A stretch of DNA of 17,500 nucleotides from CAXPZW01 sp964221845 (GTDB lineage Bacteria > Bacteroidota > Bacteroidia > Flavobacteriales_D > Sanyastnellaceae), in assembly GCA_964221845.1 (NCBI GenBank), contig CAXPZW010000019.1:1-17500 (forward strand), given 5' to 3'. The position numbers and the translations under genes are program-made. Shown here piece after piece: positions 1 to 5,772 of this stretch (position 1 is the stretch's first letter; each line of letters starts with the position of its first letter). The notes under the pieces were generated by a model, which was not told the DNA's origin, did not search any database, and saw nothing but the letters and a program-made list of their open reading frames with translations.

Positions 1-176
1 GGTGCAAACACAGTGAAAGGACCGGCACCGTTGAGGTCGTCATCCAATTCTGCAACCATTACGAATTCTTCCAGCAACTCGTGGTCTGGGCTGTTTGCTA
101 TGACATCAAACACGGTTTGGGCGTGCAAGAAGGTCACAACGAGCAGCGCAGCAGCTAGCGTAAATAAATTCTTCAT
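1..176 (-). CDS. Fasciclin (FAS1) domain secreted protein, 5' part only
   Basis: The gene starts with ATG at 176 and runs leftward off the window; 58 codons are visible. Residues 1-19 form a typical Sec signal peptide (Lys near the N-terminus, then LAAALLVVTFLHA) with likely cleavage before Gln20. The next 39 residues match the start of a FAS1 domain: TVFDVIANSPDH, a helix, then the hallmark GPFTVFAP. FAS1 proteins are secreted or surface adhesion-type proteins, common in Bacteroidota as short single-domain proteins. The rest of the domain is outside the window, so total length and extra domains are unknown. No Shine-Dalgarno is obvious (CTCCCT precedes ATG), which is usual in this phylum. 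The identification rests on the FAS1 motif and is fairly secure; the ligand and exact role are unknown. Confidence 0.8.
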   Translation of the reverse strand, partial: MKNLFTLAAALLVVTFLHAQTVFDVIANSPDHELLEEFVMVAELDDDLNGAGPFTVFA

Positions 177-580
177 AGGGAGGGTGTTTTTGAGATTTCT
201 TGAATTTCTATGATGTAAGAGAAGTTTCATCTTCGTTGGTGTTTCATTCGTCCTGTTGGAATTGTGGCACAAATGAAGACTGATTTTCTAAAGCGGAGTA
301 TAAGAATAACAACTATTCAGCATATAAGATTTATCCTACATGGATTGTAGGTCTTTTGAATTTGATCCATGTTTTGTTTAACGATTGACGCATTTATTAC
401 TGTTCACACGTACAACTTGTCATTTTGAACGGCTGGACTCAAATCTAAGAAACCCGCGTCAGATAAACGATAGCGAAGCAAAGTGAGCGTTCTCAGAAAA
501 AAGTCGTCGTAATTTACTCAGAAAGTAGGTTGAACAAAAAAACTTTCCAGAATAGCCCCTGTTGCATTATCAGTTCTTGA

Positions 581-602
581 GCCAGAGCAATCTGGCGTTT
601 TT
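581..602 (+). terminator. Terminator-like hairpin 1 upstream of photolyase
   Basis: A perfect 6-bp stem, GCCAGA / TCTGGC (581-586 and 591-596), closes a GCAA tetraloop and is followed by G and five T (598-602). The shape fits a short intrinsic terminator read rightwards; the opposite strand has no T-run after the hairpin. No coding gene precedes it on this strand within the window, so what it terminates is unknown. Confidence 0.5.
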
Positions 603-632
603 CTAAGGTAGAGTCGTTTTTTCGTCTCGTCC

Positions 633-668
633 GAGGGGTAAGTCTAGCGGCTTGCCCCTCTCTTTTTT
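633..668 (+). terminator. Terminator-like hairpin 2 upstream of photolyase
   Basis: A 10-bp stem, GAGGGGTAAG (633-642) with CTTGCCCCTC (651-660), has one T-G wobble and an 8-base loop (643-650). It is followed by TC and six T (663-668). This is a strong intrinsic terminator structure for rightward transcription. It lies between hairpins 1 and 3 with no ORF between them. Confidence 0.65.
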
Positions 669-772
669 GGCAGGAATTTGAGCGGGGAAATGAACATCCG
701 TTTGGAACAACGGTTATTTAGTCGTGTCGCAATCGCGATCACGATCGTAAGGTAAATAATTTGATTTTGGAG

Positions 773-803
773 GAATGGCTGCAAAGGCGGCCATTCTTTT
801 TTT
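773..803 (+). terminator. Terminator-like hairpin 3 just before photolyase start
   Basis: The stem GAATGGCTGC (773-782) pairs with GCGGCCATTC (787-796) over 10 bp with one T-G wobble and an AAAG loop, then seven T (797-803). The T-run ends 11 bases before the photolyase ATG at 815. Read rightwards it is a textbook intrinsic terminator. It either ends an upstream transcript, so the photolyase promoter would have to fire at or after it, or acts as an attenuator in the photolyase leader. Confidence 0.6.
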
Positions 804-814
804 ACCCTCGGCCC

Positions 815-2125
815 ATGGCGCATCCCGTAACCCTGTTCTGGCACCGCAGAGACCTGCGGATTGAAGACAACCGCGGCCTGCACGCCGCACTGGAATCCGG
901 ACACCCGGTGCAACCGGTCTTCATCTTCGACACCAACATCCTCGCACACCTTCCGGAAAAAGACGGCCGCGTGGAGTTCATCCACAAGGAGCTCTCCCGT
1001 TTGCGCAAGGCATACCAAGCCCACCGCGGGGACTTGCTGGTCATCCACGGCAAACCTGAAGAGCTCTGGCCCCAACTGCTCGAGCGCTTCGATGTAAAAA
1101 CCGTTTGGTGTAACCGAGACTACGAACCCTACGCCCAAACCCGAGACCACGCTGTACATGCGTTGTTAGAGGAACACGGCATTCCCTTCAAAGGCGCCAA
1201 GGACCACGTCATCTTTGAGAAAAGTGAGGTCACCAAGGACGATGGTCTTCCCTACACGGTGTTCACCCCGTACATGCGTAAATGGAAAAAACGCTGGGAA
1301 GAAGACCCGCAACTCCCCTGCCCGTCTGAATCCCTGCTGGACCAACTCCACTCCACCGAACCTTACACGTGCCCCACCCTGGCCGATTTGGGCTTTGCCT
1401 CTTCTGAATTGGAATTCCCAAAACGCGAGGTCTCCAACGACCTACTACGCCAATATGGAGACCGACGTGACCTTCCTGCCGTGCACGGCACCAGCCGCTT
1501 GAGTTTGCACCTGCGCTTTGGTACGGTATCGATCCGTGCGTGCGTGCAAAAAGCGCTGGCCACGAGCGAAAAGTGGTGGAATGAACTCATCTGGAGGGAC
1601 TTCTACCAGATGATCATCTTCCACTTCCCCCACAGCGTGGATCAGGCCTTCAAGCCGGCCTACGATCACATCCCTTGGCGCACCGATCAAGGTCATTTTG
1701 AAGCATGGTGTGAAGGGCGGACGGGGTATCCCCTGGTGGATGCGGGCATGCGCGAATTGAACCGCACTGGGTTCATGCACAACCGGGTGCGCATGGTGGT
1801 GGCCAGCTTTTTCACCAAACACCTGCTGCTGGATTGGCGACTTGGTGAACGCTACTTTGCCGAGAAGCTCTTGGACTTCGAACTTGCTAGCAACGTGGGC
1901 GGCTGGCAATGGGCCGCTGGAAGTGGATGCGATGCCGCTCCCTACTTCCGCGTGTTCAACCCAGAATCCCAGTGGAAAAAATTCGACCCCGACAGCCGTT
2001 ACGTGCGCAAATGGGTGCCCGAATACCAGCAGCTGCACTATCCCAAACCCATTGTGGATCACAAGTTTGCGCGTCAACGCGCCATCGAAACCTACAAGGC
2101 TGCGCTCGACGCCGTGAAGTCGTAA
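815..2125 (+). CDS. phrB: Class I deoxyribodipyrimidine photolyase
   Basis: Light-driven repair of UV pyrimidine dimers using FADH- and an antenna chromophore. The 436-residue protein has the N-terminal alpha/beta photolyase domain (LFWHRRDLRIEDN at 7-19) and the C-terminal FAD-binding domain, with HGTSRLSLHLRFG near 224-236, WWNELIWRDFY near 254-264 and TGFMHNRVRM near 318-327. Three tryptophans, W288, W341 and W364, align with the E. coli electron-transfer triad W306, W359 and W382 at a constant offset of 18. Asn360 matches E. coli Asn378 at the flavin N5, as expected for a repair enzyme rather than a plant or animal cryptochrome. I chose ATG 815 because the protein then begins right at the conserved domain; an in-frame TTG at 761 would place a terminator hairpin inside the gene. 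The CoA-transferase gene follows after 9 bases, so the two are probably co-transcribed. Confidence 0.93.
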   Translation: MAHPVTLFWHRRDLRIEDNRGLHAALESGHPVQPVFIFDTNILAHLPEKDGRVEFIHKELSRLRKAYQAHRGDLLVIHGKPEELWPQLLERFDVKTVWCNRDYEPYAQTRDHAVHALLEEHGIPFKGAKDHVIFEKSEVTKDDGLPYTVFTPYMRKWKKRWEEDPQLPCPSESLLDQLHSTEPYTCPTLADLGFASSELEFPKREVSNDLLRQYGDRRDLPAVHGTSRLSLHLRFGTVSIRACVQKALATSEKWWNELIWRDFYQMIIFHFPHSVDQAFKPAYDHIPWRTDQGHFEAWCEGRTGYPLVDAGMRELNRTGFMHNRVRMVVASFFTKHLLLDWRLGERYFAEKLLDFELASNVGGWQWAAGSGCDAAPYFRVFNPESQWKKFDPDSRYVRKWVPEYQQLHYPKPIVDHKFARQRAIETYKAALDAVKS

Positions 2126-2134
2126 TTTGGCGGC

Positions 2135-3217
2135 ATGCAGCCGCTGAAAGACATTCGTGTGGTGGAATTGGCGACGGTGCTCGCAGGCCCTTCGGTGGGC
2201 ACCTTTTTGGCAGAGCTGGGCGCCACGGTCATCAAAGTGGAACACCCCAATCGCCCGGACGTTACCCGCAGCTGGAAGCTGCCGTCAGAGGATCCTTCGG
2301 CTTCGGTATCCGCTTACTTTTCCTCGGCCAATGCAGGCAAGGAATACATCCAACTGGATTGGAAGTCCACCCAAGACCAGCACGTCCTGCTGGAGATGTT
2401 GAGCACTGCCGATGTACTGCTGACCAACTTCCGAGAATTCTCGCGGTGTCCAAGTGTACTGCAACCGGCCGCCTTCACCTTGCGCAATCCGCGCCTGATC
2501 TACTGCCAACTCGACGGATACTCGAGCACCCCCGGACGCGCCGCATACGACGTAGTGCTCCAAGCCGAAACCGGCTACACGGCCATGAATGGTACTCCTG
2601 AGAGCGGACCCACCAAGCTGCCCTTGGCCTTCATGGACCTCAACGCGGCCCATCAAATGAAGCAGGCCATCCTGTTGGCGCTGTACGAACGGGAAAAAAC
2701 CGGTAAAGGCGCCTTGATCCGCTGCTCATTGGAACGGGCCGCGCTGGCCAACCTGGCCAACCAAGCCACCAACTGGCTGATGGGCAACCACGTGCCTAGC
2801 CCTATAGGGTCCTTGCACCCCAACATTGCCCCCTACGGCGAAACCTTCTCCTGCGCAGACTGCCAATTGCTGGTGCTCGCCATAGGCAGCAACGCACAAT
2901 TTTCCGGGCTGCTTGAAGTATTGGAACTGGACTTGGCCGGGGACCCCCGTTTTGCCACCAACGCCGAGCGCGTGGTGCACCGCACAGCGTTAGCAGACCT
3001 CCTCACCCCAGTATTTGCGCAGGAAACCGCAGCCCATTGGTCTCAGCTGTTTCAGTCCAAGGCCATTCCTGCCGGCCAAGTGCGCAGCATGGACCAGGTG
3101 TTTGAAGGCGACTATGCGCAGTCGTTGCTGTGGGAAGAAGACATCGATGGGCAGCGCACCGTGCGCCCCACCACCGTTGGGTTTACCTTGAGCGGACTCG
3201 CTACTCCGGTGTCGTAA
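2135..3217 (+). CDS. Class III CoA-transferase (CaiB/BaiF family)
   Basis: Transfers CoA between carboxylic acids through an aspartyl-CoA intermediate, in the cytoplasm. The 360-residue protein opens with the family's Rossmann-type motif (IRVVELATVLAGPSVGTFLAELGA, residues 7-30), then VIKVEHPNRPD (32-42). The putative catalytic Asp is Asp168 in AFMDLNAAH, followed by the helix LLALYEREKTGKG. The size is at the short end for the family (about 360-450). The substrate pair cannot be read from sequence; related proteins act on oxalate/formate, carnitine, bile acids or methylacyl-CoA (racemases). The gene sits 9 bases after the photolyase and probably shares its transcript, though no functional link is evident. 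Its 3' end overlaps the convergent lytic transglycosylase gene by 17 bases (3201-3217). The family call is secure, the substrate is not. Confidence 0.88.
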   Translation: MQPLKDIRVVELATVLAGPSVGTFLAELGATVIKVEHPNRPDVTRSWKLPSEDPSASVSAYFSSANAGKEYIQLDWKSTQDQHVLLEMLSTADVLLTNFREFSRCPSVLQPAAFTLRNPRLIYCQLDGYSSTPGRAAYDVVLQAETGYTAMNGTPESGPTKLPLAFMDLNAAHQMKQAILLALYEREKTGKGALIRCSLERAALANLANQATNWLMGNHVPSPIGSLHPNIAPYGETFSCADCQLLVLAIGSNAQFSGLLEVLELDLAGDPRFATNAERVVHRTALADLLTPVFAQETAAHWSQLFQSKAIPAGQVRSMDQVFEGDYAQSLLWEEDIDGQRTVRPTTVGFTLSGLATPVS

Positions 3218-4148
3218 AGGCCGGATCAACCGGCAATTGAATCACGTAAGATTTCCCGGAAGAAACCGTCAAGCTCTTGGCGCGCAGCCACGGGTTGAGG
3301 GTCTTGAGGATTTTGTAGTTGATGCCCTGCTCCAAGGCCCAGTCGGCCAAGTTGGGAATAGAGGAGGTCACCTCCACGTCTACGGTTTGATAGGTCGGGT
3401 ACAAGTCGGACTCGTCCAAAACAAAACCGTAATCGGCGGGATTGGCAAACAACTGCTTGACTGCCAAGATGCGGTACACGTAGCGCCCGGTTTCGGCGTT
3501 GAGCAGCAAGTCCCAGTAGGTATCCACCTTTTGTTCGGCGAGGCGTTTGTCCAAGGCGCCGGGTCCCATGTTGTAAGAGGCCGCAGCCAAGGCCCAGCTG
3601 CCGTACTTGGCATGCATGGACTTGAGGTACGCACACGCACCACGGGTGGCTTTTTCCAGGTGGTAACGCTCATCCACTTGCTCGGTCACTTCCATGTCGT
3701 ACTTGCGACCGGTGGATTTGAGGAACTGCCAAAAACCAGTTGCTCCAGCAGGTGAAACCGCGTTGGTAAGCCCGCTTTCAATCACCGCCAAATACTTGAA
3801 ATCTTCGGGCAAGCCCTCTTCCTCCAAAATCGGTTCGATCACCGGGAACCAGCGATGCGCGCGCTTCATGATGAGCATGGCGTTCGAGTGCCAGTAGGTG
3901 TTCACAATCAACTCGCGGTCCAATTTCTCACGCACGTCCAGTTGGGTGATGGGCACGGCTTCGCCAGCCAAGGCCAGGTCCTCAGGAATGCTCCAACTGC
4001 GCACGGTTTGTTTGGGGGCGTCAACGGTATTGACCTCTACTTCACCACGCGGAGTGGCAGCGGGTTCGGTGAATGCGGTGGTGACCAGAACGGCGGTAAG
4101 GGTGACCATGCCGGCACCGAAGGCCCAGGCGGTGTGCGAGCGTTTCAT
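3201..4148 (-). CDS. MltD-like lytic transglycosylase with degenerate LysM tail
   Basis: Cleaves the MurNAc-GlcNAc bond of peptidoglycan, forming 1,6-anhydro ends, in the periplasm. The 315-residue protein begins with an N-terminal signal or anchor segment (AFGAGMVTLTAVLVTTAF, 9-26). The SLT domain (about 95-235) has the catalytic Glu124 in AVIESGL, then SPAGATGFWQFLKSTGRKY and AASYNMGPGALDKRL. The C-terminal ~50 residues (NYKILKTLNPWLR...GKSYVIQLPV) look like a degenerate LysM wall-binding repeat. Start: ATG at 4148 shares one base with the TGA of the upstream sugar-phosphate transferase gene (TGATG), implying coupled translation; the frame stays open further upstream only as a shadow of that gene. 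It is the last gene of the polysaccharide operon, so it may open the wall for the export machinery. Its 3' end overlaps the opposing CoA-transferase gene by 17 bases. Confidence 0.9.
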   Translation of the reverse strand: MKRSHTAWAFGAGMVTLTAVLVTTAFTEPAATPRGEVEVNTVDAPKQTVRSWSIPEDLALAGEAVPITQLDVREKLDRELIVNTYWHSNAMLIMKRAHRWFPVIEPILEEEGLPEDFKYLAVIESGLTNAVSPAGATGFWQFLKSTGRKYDMEVTEQVDERYHLEKATRGACAYLKSMHAKYGSWALAAASYNMGPGALDKRLAEQKVDTYWDLLLNAETGRYVYRILAVKQLFANPADYGFVLDESDLYPTYQTVDVEVTSSIPNLADWALEQGINYKILKTLNPWLRAKSLTVSSGKSYVIQLPVDPAFTTPE

Positions 4149-5221
4149 CAGGCGTTGTATGTGTATTTGCCCCGGCGCAGGTTGTACCGGGAAATGAGGA
4201 AAAAGGCACAGAACACTCCGAGGCCCCATGCTGTGGCGGTGAAGATAACGAACTGCTCGGGCTCGCCGTAGGCGATCCACAACGCCCAACACAGGTTGAT
4301 CATGCCCAAAAAGCTGTAGGTGACCGCCACGTAGTTGTCGGCCATCCCCAGGTAGCTGAGGTTGTGGGTGGTGTGGTCGCGTCCCCCGGTGGCCGGAGAA
4401 ACCCCGTGCGAAAGGCGGTTGATGATCACCACAGCGGTATCGGTCAATGGCAGGGCCATCACCAGCAGGGCCACCAGCAAATCGGTGCCCCCAAAACTTC
4501 CAGTATCCGCGCCCAGATTCCAGCCAAACGCGATGCTTCCGTCGGCCAACAAAAAGCCCAACAACAAGCTGCCGCCGTCGCCCATGTACATCTTGGACGG
4601 ATGCCAATTGACCACCAAAAAGCCAAAGAGTCCAGCTATGAGCGCTAGGAATACGGCTGCCTCGGTGCCCAAACGGCCCAAGTGCAATGTCGCTGCCAGC
4701 ACCACAAACAACGCCGAGAAGATGGAGGTGATGGTGGTGATGCCGTCCATGTTATCCAGCATGTTGACCGCATTCATCAAGCCCACCACCCAGAATACGG
4801 TGATCAAGGCATCCACTGCGGCCCATCCGGTGCACTGCACACCCAGACCTACGCCCACCACCAAGCCGGCGCACGCCAACTGCACGAGCAATTTGCGCAG
4901 GGCTGACACGTGTTTGAAATCGTCCACCAGTCCCACACCAAAAGCCAACACCGCGCCGGCTGCAAGACCGGTCCATTGGAGTGGTGTCCAAGTGCTGTCC
5001 AGCCCCCAACCGAGGGCCATCCCCAACACCAATGCCACTGCGAAACTGATGCCTCCTACGGCCGGTTTTTGCTGGGAAGCCCAACGTATTTGACCTGGAG
5101 TGGGCGTGCGTTTGTACGCTTTGAATTTGCGGAGTAAGAACACATTGGTCACCACCGAAAGCACAAAGCCCAGTGCCAAAAGCAGAATCACATCGATGCG
5201 TGCCAGGCCTTGAAGCATCAT
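4148..5221 (-). CDS. WecA/MraY-type undecaprenyl-phosphate sugar-1-phosphate transferase
   Basis: Integral membrane enzyme expected to move a sugar-1-phosphate (usually GlcNAc-1-P) from a UDP-sugar to undecaprenyl phosphate, the first step of a lipid-linked polysaccharide. The 357-residue protein has about ten hydrophobic segments and the family's motifs in order: KPAVGGI (52-58), GLVDDFKH (97-104), the nucleotide/Mg motif NMLDNMDGIT (153-162), MYMGDGGSLLLGF (211-223, Asp215) and the histidine motif GGRDHTTHNLSYLG (279-292). The HTTH form and context favour the WecA/TagO branch over cell-wall MraY. Start: ATGATG at 5221-5216 gives two possible Met codons; the first overlaps the rfbC stop as ATGA. 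It overlaps the next gene by one base. The sugar donor cannot be decided from sequence. Confidence 0.9.
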   Translation of the reverse strand: MMLQGLARIDVILLLALGFVLSVVTNVFLLRKFKAYKRTPTPGQIRWASQQKPAVGGISFAVALVLGMALGWGLDSTWTPLQWTGLAAGAVLAFGVGLVDDFKHVSALRKLLVQLACAGLVVGVGLGVQCTGWAAVDALITVFWVVGLMNAVNMLDNMDGITTITSIFSALFVVLAATLHLGRLGTEAAVFLALIAGLFGFLVVNWHPSKMYMGDGGSLLLGFLLADGSIAFGWNLGADTGSFGGTDLLVALLVMALPLTDTAVVIINRLSHGVSPATGGRDHTTHNLSYLGMADNYVAVTYSFLGMINLCWALWIAYGEPEQFVIFTATAWGLGVFCAFFLISRYNLRRGKYTYNA

Positions 5222-5772
5222 GCGCAGGTAAACGGACTGGTGTAGTCCGCAAACAGCGGAGCGGCCGCGTCCTTTTCGCTTAGAATAGGGGCATCGATGC
5301 CCCAGGGAATGTCAAGTTCGGGGTCGTTCCAACGCAGACTGCGTTCTGCGGGCTGGTGGTAGTAGCCGGTGCATTTGTAAGCAACAACCGTGTCGTCTTC
5401 CAGCGAGAGGAATCCGTGCGCAAACCCCTCAGGGATGTAGAACTGGCGCTTGTTGGTTTCCGAAAGGCTCACGGCCATGTGTTTGCCGTAGGTAGGACTG
5501 TCTATACGCAAGTCCACAGCGACGTCCACGATAGATCCGCGCACCACACGCAGCAATTTGGCTTGGCCGTGCGGCGGCTCTTGAAAATGCAAACCGCGCA
5601 ACACCCCTTTGGCCGACTGGGATTCGTTGTCTTGCACGAAGGTCACATCCAGCCCGGTCACTTCCGCAAAACGGCGAGTGTTGTAAGGCTCAAAGAAGGT
5701 TCCTCTGTGGTCTGAAAACACCGAAGGTTGCAGCAGGATCAGACCTGCGATACCGGTTTCAATCGTGGTCAT
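5218..5772 (-). CDS. rfbC: dTDP-4-dehydrorhamnose 3,5-epimerase
   Basis: Epimerises dTDP-4-keto-6-deoxyglucose at C3 and C5 on the way to dTDP-L-rhamnose or a related deoxysugar, in the cytoplasm. The 184-residue length is normal for RmlC. Cupin-fold motifs are intact: FSDHRGTFFEPYN (19-31), VQDNESQSAKGVLRGLHFQ (46-64) with the catalytic His62, VRGSIVDVAVDLR, and FYIPEGFAHGFLSLED. The ATG at 5772 overlaps the TGA of the kinase gene by four bases (ATGA). The partner genes rfbA, rfbB and rfbD are not in the window, so the rest of the pathway must be encoded elsewhere. Its place in the operon indicates that the polymer contains rhamnose or another 6-deoxyhexose. Confidence 0.93.
   Translation of the reverse strand: MTTIETGIAGLILLQPSVFSDHRGTFFEPYNTRRFAEVTGLDVTFVQDNESQSAKGVLRGLHFQEPPHGQAKLLRVVRGSIVDVAVDLRIDSPTYGKHMAVSLSETNKRQFYIPEGFAHGFLSLEDDTVVAYKCTGYYHQPAERSLRWNDPELDIPWGIDAPILSEKDAAAPLFADYTSPFTCA

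Larger units (their letters stand above)
177..814. other. AT-rich gene-free spacer between fasciclin gene and photolyase
   Basis: These 638 bases lie between two divergent genes and hold no convincing ORF. Composition differs from the flanks: 301-360 has only 17 G/C of 60. The right third carries three terminator-like hairpins pointing rightwards (listed separately). One exact match to the Bacteroidota -7 box lies on the minus strand at 447-440 (TAGATTTG), facing the fasciclin gene, but no -33 TTG sits at the right distance and it is over 260 bases from the start codon, so I do not list it as a promoter. I found no tRNA-like T-loop and no exact rightward TAnnTTTG box. An untranslated RNA ending at one of the hairpins is possible but unproven. 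Confidence 0.6.

Noticed and set aside
440..447. Fasciclin-gene promoter at TAGATTTG on the minus strand
   Set aside because: The -7 match is exact but no TTG lies 17-23 bases upstream and the gene starts more than 260 bases away.
761..814. Photolyase starting at TTG 761 with 18 extra residues
   Set aside because: The extension would be encoded by a terminator hairpin and T-run (giving PFFFYPRP), has no family similarity, and ATG 815 begins exactly at the conserved domain.
4149..4607. Transglycosylase extended upstream to 4607
   Set aside because: The extra part is an overlapping frame of the sugar-phosphate transferase gene; ATG 4148 gives a normal signal segment and a TGATG junction.
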